Positions 8,380 to 19,586 of a stretch of DNA of 55,148 bases are shown in pieces. The notes below the pieces were generated by a model. It saw nothing but the letters and a program-made list of their open reading frames with translations, was not told the DNA's origin and did no database searches. This stretch comes from Pseudomonas sp. Ant30-3 (GTDB taxonomy: Bacteria > Pseudomonadota > Gammaproteobacteria > Pseudomonadales > Pseudomonadaceae): positions 1 to 55,148 of the forward strand of contig NZ_JMCL01000098.1 in the NCBI RefSeq assembly GCF_000690905.1. Reading direction: 5' to 3'. A program made the position numbers and the translations under genes. The number at the start of each line of letters is the position of its first letter. The stretch's first letter is position 1.

Positions 8380-9552
8380 TCAGCCACCACTCCCGTCGGC
8401 CGGACCGATCAACAGGTGATCGCCTTCCTGCAAGCCGTCGAGGATCTGCACCCGCAGTCGATCGCTGATGCCGGTGCGCACATCGCGTTGCTCGACGCGG
8501 CCGTTTTCGGCGATGACCCGGGCGGTCTGGATATGTGGTTGCGCACCGTTTTGAAGAGCGGCGACGGGGGCGGTGAGTACGTCTTTCGCCTGGTTGGAAA
8601 CGAAGAACACCTGAGTGGTCATTTCCGCCATCAAAGCGTTGTCGGCGTTGTCGACATCGAGCAACACGGTATACAGAACCACACGCGCACTTCCGCTTTT
8701 GCTTGAGCTCGCCGGGCTTCCGCCGCCCTGGCTGGTCTGGTCCAACGGTTCCGGCGGCACCGGCAGAATCTGCCGCACGCTGCTGCTCCAGCGCCGTTTG
8801 CCGCCGCTGAGCGTGGTGAACCACGCCGTCATGCCCGGCTTGACGTGACCAATATCGGCTTCCGAGACCTCGGCCCAGACGGTCATCGGCGACAATTTGG
8901 CAATGCGCAGAATCAGCGGTGTTTGCTGTTGCGCGTTCAAGGTCTGGCCTTCTCGCGCATCAAGTGCAACCACGGTGCCGGACATCGGTGCATAAATGCG
9001 CGTATAGCCGAGTTCGGCCTGATCACTGCGCAGGCTGGCTTGCGCCTGGCGGATCTGCGCCTGGAACATGTCGATACGTGCCTGGGTGGCGCGCAGCTCC
9101 GCCTGGGCGGTTTGCACGTCCTCTTCGCGCGTCGCACCGCCAGCCTTGAGGTGCTGCTGACGCTGGAACTTCTGCCGCGCCAGTTCGTGTTGTGCCCGTT
9201 GTTCCTCGAGTTGCGCTTTGAGGTTCTCGATCGAGAACCGTCCGGCGTCGAGTTTGGCCTGTTGCGTGGACGGATCGATCTCTACCAGCAATTGGCCTTC
9301 CGTGATGACGTCGCCCACTTCCACATGGATCTTCTGAATCTGCCCGGATGCCTGTGCGCCTACGTCCACGTAGCGTCGAGGTTGCAGGGTACCGAGGGCC
9401 GTGACGCTGCTTTCGATGTCGCCGCGGCTGACGGCAACCGTGGCGAATTTGTCTCGGCCGGGCGGGATGACTTGCCAGGCTGCAATGGCGATGACGGGGA
9501 TCAGACAAAGTGCTGCAAGCAGGGCGCGTCGGGTCTGTCGGGGACGTTTCAT
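8380..9552 (-). CDS. pvdR: PvdR, periplasmic adaptor of the pyoverdine pump
   Basis: 390 residues, HlyD/MacA-type membrane-fusion protein. The N-terminal membrane anchor is about residues 10-27. The split lipoyl domain includes GQIQKIHVEVGDVI and YAPMSGTVVALDAREGQTL, separated by a long alpha-hairpin coiled coil (about 105-190) rich in Gln, Glu and Arg. It joins PvdT to OpmQ. First gene of the operon; an exact PvdS box lies 86 bases upstream on the same strand. MacA-like pumps of other function look similar, but the context fixes the assignment. Confidence 0.94.
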   Translation of the reverse strand: MKRPRQTRRALLAALCLIPVIAIAAWQVIPPGRDKFATVAVSRGDIESSVTALGTLQPRRYVDVGAQASGQIQKIHVEVGDVITEGQLLVEIDPSTQQAKLDAGRFSIENLKAQLEEQRAQHELARQKFQRQQHLKAGGATREEDVQTAQAELRATQARIDMFQAQIRQAQASLRSDQAELGYTRIYAPMSGTVVALDAREGQTLNAQQQTPLILRIAKLSPMTVWAEVSEADIGHVKPGMTAWFTTLSGGKRRWSSSVRQILPVPPEPLDQTSQGGGSPASSSKSGSARVVLYTVLLDVDNADNALMAEMTTQVFFVSNQAKDVLTAPVAALQNGAQPHIQTARVIAENGRVEQRDVRTGISDRLRVQILDGLQEGDHLLIGPADGSGG

Positions 9553-9637
9553 GCATGGTTCCGGCCAATTAAAATCGGCCCGTCGTTCAATGTGCTGAAT
9601 GCTGCCGCGAAGGCAGGGACGGGAAGCTGTCCTTTAA

Positions 9638-9661
9638 ACGAGGAAAGCACCGGGGAATTTA
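9638..9661 (-). promoter_or_regulatory. PvdS box for pvdRT-opmQ
   Basis: Minus strand TAAAT, 16 bases, CGT. Exact match and spacing, 86 bases before the pvdR start codon. Makes pump synthesis iron-regulated together with the biosynthetic genes. Confidence 0.87.
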
Positions 9662-9761
9662 ACCTCCGACACATGGCGAAACACCGTAGTCAATGCCGAA
9701 CGCCTGCAAACCTCTGTTTCGGTCAGTGTCACCCTGGAGTTCAACAGGTCGAAGCCTGCAT

Positions 9762-9784
9762 CCGCGCTGTTATTTACAGCGCGG
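9762..9784 (+). other. Perfect stem-loop upstream of the fpvI promoter
   Basis: CCGCGCTGT, a 5-base loop TATTT, ACAGCGCGG: nine uninterrupted pairs. It lies between the pvdR promoter and the Fur-like box of fpvI. There is no T-run on either side, so it is not a clear terminator. A transcription insulator or protein site are options I cannot separate. Confidence 0.5.
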
Positions 9785-9805
9785 AACACGCAGTGCTTTA
9801 AATCT

Positions 9806-9826
9806 ATATGAGAATTACTATAAATT
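9806..9826 (+). promoter_or_regulatory. Fur-like box of fpvI
   Basis: TGAGAAT-T-ACTATAA (9809-9823) matches the 7-1-7 Fur motif TGATAAT-n-ATTATCA at 11 of 14 positions, in the only A+T-rich patch of this intergenic region and about 76 bases before the fpvI start. Fur control of fpvI is established in P. aeruginosa; here it is inferred from the motif. No exact PvdS box precedes this gene. The remaining 9553-9900 interval holds only the sites listed separately. Confidence 0.65.
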
Positions 9827-9899
9827 ACGTGCTTGTGCTGCCATCATCGTGCCGCCATTCATTCCAGGGTGCAGATCCGGCCCAAAGGACCCCGCAGTC

Positions 9900-10382
9900 A
9901 TGTTGGAAAACTACTACCGCGAGCTGGTGTGTTTCCTCAACGCCAAGCTAGGCAACCGGCAGGTCGCTGAAGATGTGGTGCATGACGCTTATCTGCGAAT
10001 TCTGGAGCGCTCCAGTGAAACGCCGATCGAGCAGCCGCGGGCTTTCCTTTATCGCACCGCGCTCAATCTGGTGATCGACGACCATCGGCGCAATGCCTTG
10101 CGGCAAGTTGAATCGCTGGAAGTGCTCGACAGCGAAGAGCGCTATTTCACCCCCTCGCCGCATCACAGTCTCGATCACGGCCAGCGCCTTGAGATGCTTC
10201 AGCGTGCCCTGAGCGAACTGCCTCGTCTGTGCCGGGAAAGTTTTTTGCTGCGCAAGATCGATGGCCTGTCGCATCTGGAAATTGCCGAACATCTGGGCAT
10301 TTCCCGCACGCTGGTGGAAAAGCACATCGTCAATGCCATGAAACATTGTCGTGTGCGCATGCAGCAGTGGGACGCGCATTGA
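9900..10382 (+). CDS. fpvI: FpvI, ECF sigma factor for ferripyoverdine receptor expression
   Basis: 160 residues starting at MLENYYREL with AAAGGA as ribosome site; the longer upstream reading frame runs through the promoter. Region 2 (about 5-70: DVVHDAYLRILE, RAFLYRTALNLVIDDHRR) and region 4 helix-turn-helix (about 110-150: LPRLCRESFLLRKIDGLSHLEIAEHLGISRTLVEKHI) are clear. FpvI directs transcription of the receptor gene fpvA and is held by the anti-sigma factor FpvR; neither is in this window. It sits directly upstream of pvdA, as in other P. fluorescens-type clusters. PvdS is the close alternative, but the location and length fit FpvI. Confidence 0.85.
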   Translation: MLENYYRELVCFLNAKLGNRQVAEDVVHDAYLRILERSSETPIEQPRAFLYRTALNLVIDDHRRNALRQVESLEVLDSEERYFTPSPHHSLDHGQRLEMLQRALSELPRLCRESFLLRKIDGLSHLEIAEHLGISRTLVEKHIVNAMKHCRVRMQQWDAH

Positions 10383-10408
10383 TCAGGTCTGCTTCCGGAA
10401 AGTAGTGT

Positions 10409-10432
10409 TAAATTTTATTTCATTGTCCTCGT
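10409..10432 (+). promoter_or_regulatory. PvdS box for pvdA
   Basis: TAAAT, 16 bases, CGT, exact. It ends 98 bases before the pvdA start, leaving a leader of roughly 85 bases. Confidence 0.9.
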
Positions 10433-10529
10433 TCCTATTCAACAGACGACTTGGAAGGCGGCGCAGCGCTGCTCAGGTCACTTAGGCATACGCCCCACTG
10501 TTGTGGGGTTCATCCAGAGGACACTGGAA

Positions 10530-11867
10530 ATGACACAGGCAATTGCATCGCCCATCGTTCACGACCTGGTCGGCGTCGGTTTCGGCCCTTCTAACCTGGC
10601 GCTGGCCATCGCTCTGCAAGAACGCGGGCCGAGTCAGGGCGAACTGGATGTGCTGTTTCTCGACAAGCAGGCGGACTATCGCTGGCATGGCAACACGCTG
10701 GTCACTCAGAGCGAATTGCAGATTTCCTTTCTCAAAGACCTGGTGACCCTGCGCAATCCGACCAGCCCTTACTCGTTCGTCAACTACCTCAAGCATCACG
10801 GTCGTCTGGTCGACTTCATCAACCTGGGCACCTTCTATCCGTGTCGCATGGAGTACAACGACTACCTGCGCTGGGTCGCCGGGCAATTTGCCGGGCAGAG
10901 TCGCTATGGCGAAGAAGTGCTGACTATCGAGCCAGTGCTGCACAACCAGCAGGTCGAAGCGTTGCGCGTGATTTCCCGTGATACACAAGGCCAGCAACAT
11001 GTGCGCACCACCCGTTCAGTGGTGGTCAGCGCCGGTGGCACGCCACGCATTCCCGAAGCGTTCAAGGCGCTGAAAGATGACGGTCGGGTGTTCCACCATT
11101 CGCAGTACCTGGCGCAAATGGCCAAACAGCCCTGCGTCAACAATCAGCCGATGAGCGTTGCGATCATCGGCGGCGGGCAGAGCGCTGCGGAAGCTTTCAT
11201 TGATTTGAATGACAGCTTCCCGTCGGTGCAGGTCGACATGATCCTGCGTGGCTCGGCGCTGAAGCCAGCGGATGACAGCCCGTTCGTCAACGAAGTGTTC
11301 TCGCCGGAATTCACCGACCTGGTGTTCCAGCAGCACAGCAGCGAGCGCGAGCGACTGGTCAACGAGTACCACAACACCAACTATTCGGTGGTGGACATTG
11401 ACCTGATCGAACGCATCTACGGGATCTTCTATCGGCAGAAAGTTTCGGGCATTGCTCGCCATGCCTTCCGCACCCTGACCACCATCGAAAAAGCCACGGC
11501 CACCGCGCGCGGCATCGAACTGGCGGTGCGCAACAACGCCACCGCTGAAGTGACGGTTCGCCATTACGACGCTGTCGTCCTGGCCACCGGTTACGAACGG
11601 CAAATGCACCGTCAGCTATTGGCGCCGCTGGAAGAATATCTGGGCGCCTTCGACGTCGACCGCCATTACAAACTGATCACTGACGAGCGCTGCAGGGCGG
11701 GCATCTACATGCAGGGTTTCTGTCAGGCGAGCCACGGGTTGAGCGACACCTTGCTGTCGATCCTGCCGATTCGCGCTGATGAAATTGCCGGCTCGCTGTA
11801 TGAGCATGGCAAGTCCCGCCCGCACAGTCGTTCGGTAACGGACGTGTTGCTCGCAGCGGCCAGCTAA
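10530..11867 (+). CDS. pvdA: PvdA, L-ornithine N5-monooxygenase
   Basis: 445 residues. It hydroxylates L-ornithine with FAD, NADPH and O2 to N5-hydroxyornithine, the precursor of the hydroxamate iron ligands of pyoverdine. Visible are the FAD site GVGFGPSNLALAIAL (about 13-27), the NADPH site IIGGGQSAAEAF (about 212-223) and the conserved C-terminal SDTLLSILPIRADEIAGSLY. The ATG at 10530 was chosen over an upstream codon at 10503 because of AGAGGA 9 bases before it and family length (about 443). The upstream PvdS box links it to iron starvation. Confidence 0.96.
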   Translation: MTQAIASPIVHDLVGVGFGPSNLALAIALQERGPSQGELDVLFLDKQADYRWHGNTLVTQSELQISFLKDLVTLRNPTSPYSFVNYLKHHGRLVDFINLGTFYPCRMEYNDYLRWVAGQFAGQSRYGEEVLTIEPVLHNQQVEALRVISRDTQGQQHVRTTRSVVVSAGGTPRIPEAFKALKDDGRVFHHSQYLAQMAKQPCVNNQPMSVAIIGGGQSAAEAFIDLNDSFPSVQVDMILRGSALKPADDSPFVNEVFSPEFTDLVFQQHSSERERLVNEYHNTNYSVVDIDLIERIYGIFYRQKVSGIARHAFRTLTTIEKATATARGIELAVRNNATAEVTVRHYDAVVLATGYERQMHRQLLAPLEEYLGAFDVDRHYKLITDERCRAGIYMQGFCQASHGLSDTLLSILPIRADEIAGSLYEHGKSRPHSRSVTDVLLAAAS

Positions 11868-11878
11868 GTCCGTAAAGC

Positions 11879-11904
11879 ATCGTTCCCACGCACGTGGGAA
11901 CGAT
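11879..11904. terminator. Perfect palindrome after pvdA, possible terminator
   Basis: ATCGTTCCCACG, two bases, then its exact reverse complement. Twelve pairs without mismatch directly after pvdA. There is no T-run, so it may be a repeat of the Pseudomonas CGTTCCCACG type as much as a terminator. Confidence 0.55.
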
Positions 11905-11968
11905 CATCTGCCAGCAAATTCTCTTAATGCCTTCCTACGAGATGTAGTAGAACAAGTGTCGTGAAATT

Positions 11969-11982
11969 TAGGAATAGTCCTA
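11969..11982. promoter_or_regulatory. Short inverted repeat upstream of the three-gene phosphorelay
   Basis: TAGGA-ATAG-TCCTA lies 47 bases before the first gene of the cluster. Symmetric short half-sites fit a LuxR/NarL-type (BvgA-like) dimer, so autoregulation is possible. This is inference from symmetry and place only. Confidence 0.35.
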
Positions 11983-12029
11983 CATAAAGCCCGCAAACAC
12001 TTCCGTAGCCTTGGCGCCCTCACGATCCG

Positions 12030-12461
12030 ATGACTTCCGGGGGCCGCTTGCAGACTAAAACGTTCCGTATCCTGATCGCCGATGAACAGCACTTTCATCG
12101 AATGCGCATCGAGCGATTGTTCAATCAGTTGGGTTACTACCGCATTGCTCCAGTGCGCGGGCTCGACGAACTTCTCACCCTGGTGGAGTACGCCAGCGAG
12201 CCTTTTGACCTGGTGCTGGTCAATGGCTCCATGACCCCCGCGTCCATGGACCTGCCCGGTTTTTTCCTGCATAACGCTCAGGTTCGTCATGCCTTTATCT
12301 ATGACGGCGAGCGCGAGCATTTGTCGTCGATCCCTGCAGGCGCGCAGGACAAAGTCGTGACAACCCGCTTGGCGTTACCGGATCTGCGCACCATCGAAAC
12401 ACTCATGTCCGCGCTCGATCCATCCCTACCGTTTATCGGCACTGTCATTTCTGTCAGGTAG
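12030..12461 (+). CDS. Atypical receiver-domain protein lacking the phospho-acceptor Asp
   Basis: 143 residues, a single CheY-like fold and no output domain. Beta-1 and the acidic pair are kept (FRILIADEQ, Asp18/Glu19). The beta-3 phospho-acceptor position, where the paired regulator has VLDLVMPG, reads LVLVNGSMTP, so Asp is replaced by Asn65. No Lys-Pro motif is visible after beta-5. It is therefore probably not phosphorylated in the usual way and may act by binding the adjacent kinase or regulator. It is 69 bases upstream of the BvgA-like gene, same strand. The start is uncertain: TTG at 12048 has a better ribosome site (GGGGG) than ATG at 12030. Confidence 0.7.
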   Translation: MTSGGRLQTKTFRILIADEQHFHRMRIERLFNQLGYYRIAPVRGLDELLTLVEYASEPFDLVLVNGSMTPASMDLPGFFLHNAQVRHAFIYDGEREHLSSIPAGAQDKVVTTRLALPDLRTIETLMSALDPSLPFIGTVISVR

Positions 12462-12530
12462 TCGCTTTTAAATTTCCATGCAAGAGTCACCGCACAGCGC
12501 TGCGTTCTGCTTGGCCTGACAGGAGTTTTC

Positions 12531-13154
12531 ATGGAAGCGCTGGTCGTAGACGATCATCCGGTGGTGCGTGCCGCCGTCGCTATGCTGCTGAGGAAGGCAG
12601 GTTTTCTGCACATCCACGAAGCGAGTACCGGTAGCGAAGTGCTGCCGAAAATTCGCGAACACAAACCTGATCTGGTGGTGCTCGATCTGGTCATGCCCGG
12701 TCTTGATGGCCTGGACGTGCTGGCCCGGATAAGAGCGAGCGGGATGAAGTGCCGTGTGCTGGTATTCACCTCCCAGGAACCGCTGCATTACCAGGACCGC
12801 TGCATGCGCGCCGGGGCGGAAGCGTACGTATCCAAAACCAATAATTTAGATCATTTGCAAAAGGCAATGGGGGCGGTCATGGCCGGCTATAGCTACTTCG
12901 TCAAGTTGCCCTCGAGTTCGGTAGCGCTGAACGCGCTGCAGAGAACCGAAGCACAAATGATCGAAAGACTCTCGGACCGTGAGCTGACTATTTTTCAGTG
13001 CCTCTCTCAAGGCATGAGCAACAAGGACATCGGCAAACGCCTGAACCTCAGCCACAAGACCATCAGCACCTACAAAGTCCGCTTGATCGAAAAACTCCAC
13101 GTGAAATCCGGCGTATTCCTGAGGGATATCGCCAAGCGCAATCACGTAATCTGA
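12531..13154 (+). CDS. BvgA-like response regulator, NarL/LuxR family
   Basis: 207 residues. The receiver domain (1-120) has Asp7/Asp8, the phospho-acceptor Asp52 (VVLDLVMPG) and a Lys near 102 (YVSK). The C-terminal LuxR-type helix-turn-helix (about 143-205) reads LSDRELTIFQCLSQGMSNKDIGKRLNLSHKTISTYK. A good ribosome site, AGGAG, precedes ATG 12531. It ends exactly where the sensor gene begins, so the two are co-translated. Likely target genes are not visible nearby. Overall design matches BvgA/EvgA regulators. Confidence 0.85.
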   Translation: MEALVVDDHPVVRAAVAMLLRKAGFLHIHEASTGSEVLPKIREHKPDLVVLDLVMPGLDGLDVLARIRASGMKCRVLVFTSQEPLHYQDRCMRAGAEAYVSKTNNLDHLQKAMGAVMAGYSYFVKLPSSSVALNALQRTEAQMIERLSDRELTIFQCLSQGMSNKDIGKRLNLSHKTISTYKVRLIEKLHVKSGVFLRDIAKRNHVI

Positions 13155-16376
<3,222 letters not shown>

Positions 16377-16390
16377 GCCACTTGGCGCGC

Positions 16391-16795
16391 TTACCAGCGC
16401 CCATGCCCACGCGGCGGACCGTAATAACCACGGGGCGGCCCGTAATACCCGCGTGGTGGCCCGTAATACCCACGTGGTGGTCCGTAATAAACCGGCGGCG
16501 GCCCGTAGTAGACCGGTTGCTGCACATAAACCGGTGCAGGCTGGTAATAAACCGGCGGCGGCTGTTGCACATAGACCGGCTGCGGCTGAGCATAAACCGG
16601 CTGCTGCACGTAAACCGGTTGTTGCACATACACCGGCCGGTTGCTGTTAATGATGGCCGAACCGACAATCGCCGAGCCGACGATCGCACCGAACACGGCC
16701 GGCCCTTGCCAGCCGTGACCGCCGCCAGCCTCTGCCTGCCCGGCGACAGCCAGTGCACCAATCAGCAAGGCCACTGTGGGAATGTTACGGATCAT
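16391..16795 (-). CDS. Exported Pro/Tyr/Gln- and Gly-repeat protein
   Basis: 134 residues, function unknown. Signal peptide about 1-23 (ends AEAGGG). A short glycine-zipper-like hydrophobic segment (AVFGAIVGSAIVGSAI, about 32-48) is followed by two repeat blocks: PVYVQQP-type units (about 53-95), then GPPRGYY units (about 105-131), ending GHGRW. The DNA shows matching 15- and 21-base repeats. Tyrosine-, proline- and glutamine-rich repeats suggest a surface or matrix-like, disordered protein. It converges on the sensor kinase gene. A plus-strand frame through the repeats is a shadow. Confidence 0.7.
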   Translation of the reverse strand: MIRNIPTVALLIGALAVAGQAEAGGGHGWQGPAVFGAIVGSAIVGSAIINSNRPVYVQQPVYVQQPVYAQPQPVYVQQPPPVYYQPAPVYVQQPVYYGPPPVYYGPPRGYYGPPRGYYGPPRGYYGPPRGHGRW

Positions 16796-17040
16796 GATAA
16801 TTCCTCGATTCTTCGCCCCGGCGCTTGCGTCTGCGATAGACCCAGGGATCGTCGCGGGGATACCTCTAAGACAGCGTTTTTAAAAAATTCAGCACGGCCG
16901 CCGGGTAAATTTTGTGTAAGGTCTGTACCGGTCTCTTTACCGTCGAGCGGAGCCCGCAGGCGTACGCCGATATGATCGATCTGAACGCGGTGGACTGGCT
17001 AATCCCGTCCATCGGATCGTGCTATTTGAAGGAGCTTCAC

Positions 17041-17859
17041 ATGCAGATGAACCCCAACAAAGACACCCAGCTGTGCATGTCCCTATCGGGGCGTCCCGGG
17101 AATTTTGGTCTGCGCTTTCATAATCATCTTTATGAACAGTTGGGTCTGAATTTTTACTACAAGGCTTTTAGCAGTCAGGACCTGTCGGGTGCCGTCGGTG
17201 GCATTCGCGCACTGGGTATTCGCGGCTGCGGCGTGTCGATGCCATTCAAGGAAGCCAGCATTGCTCTGGTCGATGAACTGGACGCGTCGGCGGCGGCTAT
17301 TCAATCAATCAACACCATCGTCAACACTGATGGTCACCTCAAAGCCTATAACACCGATTACATCGCCATTGCACAATTGCTGGACACGCATAAGGTGCCG
17401 AAGGCATCGACGTTTGCCCTGCGCGGCAGTGGCGGTATGGCCAAGGCCGTGGCCAGCGCCTTGCGTGATGGCGGTTACAGCAATGGATTGATTGTGGCCC
17501 GAAACGAGCAGGCCGGTCGTGCGCTGGCGCAATCGCTTGGCTATGAATGGCAAGCGGAATTGGGCGCGCGCCGTCCGCAGATGTTGATCAACGTCACGCC
17601 GATCGGCATGAGCGGCGGACCTGAGGCAGATCAATTGGCCTTCGATGCCGAGACCATTGCCGCCGCAGAAACGGTATTCGATGTAGTGGCCATTCCCTCG
17701 GAAACACCGCTGATCGTGCAGGGGCGTGCCGCAGACAAGCGGGTTATTACGGGGTTGGAAGTCATTGCGATCCAGGCGCTGGAGCAGTTCGTCCTGTATA
17801 CCGGCGTGCGCCCGACGGATGAGCAGTTTCAGAAAGCGGTGGCATTCGCTCGGGCGTGA
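17041..17859 (+). CDS. Shikimate dehydrogenase-like protein (SDH-L type)
   Basis: 272 residues, AroE fold. The start LCMSLSGRPGNFG region, catalytic Lys in SMPFKE (about 71-76), NTDY Asp (about 104) and nucleotide loop RGSGGMAKA are present. The N-terminal signature resembles the shikimate dehydrogenase-like class known from Haemophilus HI0607 more than AroE itself, which has NVTxPxK. The class binds shikimate with NADP but turns over slowly, and its role is unclear. The ribosome site AAGGAG is 6 bases before the start; the in-frame upstream extension to 16912 has none. Monocistronic. Confidence 0.8.
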   Translation: MQMNPNKDTQLCMSLSGRPGNFGLRFHNHLYEQLGLNFYYKAFSSQDLSGAVGGIRALGIRGCGVSMPFKEASIALVDELDASAAAIQSINTIVNTDGHLKAYNTDYIAIAQLLDTHKVPKASTFALRGSGGMAKAVASALRDGGYSNGLIVARNEQAGRALAQSLGYEWQAELGARRPQMLINVTPIGMSGGPEADQLAFDAETIAAAETVFDVVAIPSETPLIVQGRAADKRVITGLEVIAIQALEQFVLYTGVRPTDEQFQKAVAFARA

Positions 17860-17891
17860 ACCTTGAGCGGGTGGTGGCGGGGATGACCTCT

Positions 17892-17981
17892 TAGCGAGCA
17901 GGCTCGCTCTCAGGCTGGAGAGAATCCGCCGCAGTTCTCGCGCCCAACGACAATCCCATGTGGGAGCGAGCCTGCTCGCGA
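17892..17981. repeat. REP pair
   Basis: Inverted cores AGCGAGCAGGCTCGCTC and GAGCGAGCCTGCTCGCGA, same family as at 3038 and 4838. The left arm has decayed bases. Lies after the shikimate dehydrogenase-like gene. Confidence 0.75.
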
Positions 17982-18096
17982 CGCGCCGGTGCATCCAGCA
18001 CTGCAGGTGCTGATTCACCGCTATCGCGAGCAAGCTATGCTGCTGCACCGTAAGCGAAAACTTGCGTTCCAAACAATCCTGATCGAGGCTTTCCCC

Positions 18097-18615
18097 ATGC
18101 ATCCGCCCATTCTCAATCTGGATCAAGTCGAACTGGAGCCACTTCCTGAAGCTTTGGCCCCCGACGGTGAAACCGCCGCTCGCTATCAACAGCGACTGGC
18201 ACGCGTAGGCCAGCAGCTCGGAGCGCAGAAGCTGGGTTATCGGCTGTACGTGCTGGAACCGGGCATGCGCGGCAGTCCGTTCCACAGCCATCGGGTCAAC
18301 GAGGAAATGTTTTACGTGGTGGCCGGGGAAGGGCACATTCGCCTCGGCGCCGAGCGATTTGCGATCCGCGCAGGTGACGTGATCGCTTGCCCGCCCGGCG
18401 GTCAAGAGGCGGCGCATCAGATCATCAACACCAGCGCCGGCGAATTGCGTTATCTGGCAGTCAGCACGCAGCAGTCGCCGGAAATTTGTGAGTACCCCGA
18501 CTCCGGCAAGTACGCGGTGATGGACGATTTCAAGATCGACGCCGACGGCAACGCCACAGGCTTCGTCGCCATCGCCCGCCCAGCCGACGGCGTGGACTAT
18601 TGGGACGGCGAGTAG
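18097..18615 (+). CDS. Cupin-domain protein
   Basis: 172 residues with one cupin barrel. Motif 1 is PFHSHRVNEEMFYVVAGEG (about 66-84), giving two His and a Glu for a metal; motif 2 is around GDVIACPPGGQEAAHQI (about 94-110), with the last His. C-terminal segments resemble the auxin-binding or sugar-isomerase-like cupins that bacterial genomes usually carry as uncharacterised proteins. Start ATG 18097 was preferred because the longer frame to 17989 is made of REP flank sequence. Function not assigned. Confidence 0.7.
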   Translation: MHPPILNLDQVELEPLPEALAPDGETAARYQQRLARVGQQLGAQKLGYRLYVLEPGMRGSPFHSHRVNEEMFYVVAGEGHIRLGAERFAIRAGDVIACPPGGQEAAHQIINTSAGELRYLAVSTQQSPEICEYPDSGKYAVMDDFKIDADGNATGFVAIARPADGVDYWDGE

Positions 18616-18637
18616 CGGCACGGCAGCCACATCGATT

Positions 18638-18787
18638 CCTGTAGCAGCTGCCGAGCCTGCGAGGCTGCGTCCGGCTGCGCAGAAGTCGTGAAAAATCAGC
18701 GCCTCAGTCCATCAGGTAGCCTGCGTCAGCCGAACTACGACTGCTGCGCACTCGGACGCAGCCTCGCAGTCTCGGCAGCTGCTACAG
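18638..18787. repeat. REP/REPIN inverted pair
   Basis: Arms CTGTAGCAGCTGCCGAG.. and ..CTCGGCAGCTGCTACAG flank about 80 bases. Second REP family of the window, shared with 44311, 46415 and, in part, 20180. Sits between convergent genes. Confidence 0.8.
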
Positions 18788-18800
18788 CAACCGCGGATGG

Positions 18801-19448
18801 TTACTCCAGCTGAGACAGGCGTTCTTCCAGCGCTGCAATACGCGCTTCGAGCTCTTCAATACGCTCTACTGAAACCCCGCTAACGCCACTGCGCTCCGCT
18901 GGATTGTGCCGGGCGGCGAGGATTGCTTCGATATCCGCCGGATCCCCCAGCGCATGCATGTAGCGATCTTCGCGTTGTCCGGACTGACGCGGGATCAACA
19001 GCGCCAACCCGCGAGCGATAAGACGTTCCAGCTGGTGCACCACCTGTTCGGCGTCTTCGAACTCATGCATGCGACCGCTGCGGGTCAGCAATTCGTTGAC
19101 CGTTTGCGGACCGCGCAAGAACAGCAACCCGCTCAGAATCACTTGCGCAGGCACCAGCTCCAGCGCCTTGTCGACCTTGTGCTCCCAGCGGTCGGCGCGG
19201 CTGCCCATCACCAGCTTGGTGAAGCCGCGTCCTTCGAGGGCGCACAGGCTCTGCCCAACCTGGCCCTGGGTCAGGTTCATCACTGGCTCGCGACTGGTTT
19301 TCTGATTGCAGGCGGTCACCAAGGCATTAAGGGTCAGCGGATAGGTTTCCGGGCTGGTGGCCTGTTTCTCGATCAACGAACCGAGAATGCGGATTTCGGT
19401 GCTGTTGAGCCGGGGCTCTTCGAAGGTGGTTTCTTGCTCAGTGCTCAT
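18801..19448 (-). CDS. yceH: YceH family (UPF0502/DUF480) protein
   Basis: 215 residues, the family length in E. coli. Two winged-helix-like repeats are visible (NSTEIRILGSLIEKQATSPETYPLTLN near the start; LLTRSGRMHEFEDAEQVVHQLERL in the middle). The C-terminus is a short coiled coil (VERIEELEARIAALEERLSQLE). Start ATG 19448 (MSTEQE). Function is not established for the family. Monocistronic, divergent from the DUF1993 gene. Confidence 0.85.
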   Translation of the reverse strand: MSTEQETTFEEPRLNSTEIRILGSLIEKQATSPETYPLTLNALVTACNQKTSREPVMNLTQGQVGQSLCALEGRGFTKLVMGSRADRWEHKVDKALELVPAQVILSGLLFLRGPQTVNELLTRSGRMHEFEDAEQVVHQLERLIARGLALLIPRQSGQREDRYMHALGDPADIEAILAARHNPAERSGVSGVSVERIEELEARIAALEERLSQLE

Positions 19449-19586
19449 CGCGCTTTCCCTATGCCGTTGATGCATGCAGTCGAAGCCGCCTAGCCTAATC
19501 CTTGCTGGATAAAAGACAAGCCGCAGGAGCGTCGAGCATGGCTATAATCGGCCCACGTTTACCTCCTGTCACAACACGAGACTGCC

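Noticed and set aside
12470..12490. TAAAT motif upstream of the BvgA-like gene as a PvdS box
   Set aside because: CGT is not found 16 bases downstream (CCG instead), and the gene is not part of pyoverdine function.
16382..16975. Plus-strand frames with long Arg/Pro or Ala/Lys/Pro repeats
   Set aside because: They arise from the DNA repeats of the minus-strand exported protein, which has a signal peptide and fits better.
17989..18096. N-terminal extension of the cupin protein
   Set aside because: The extra codons lie in REP-flanking sequence and lack a ribosome site.
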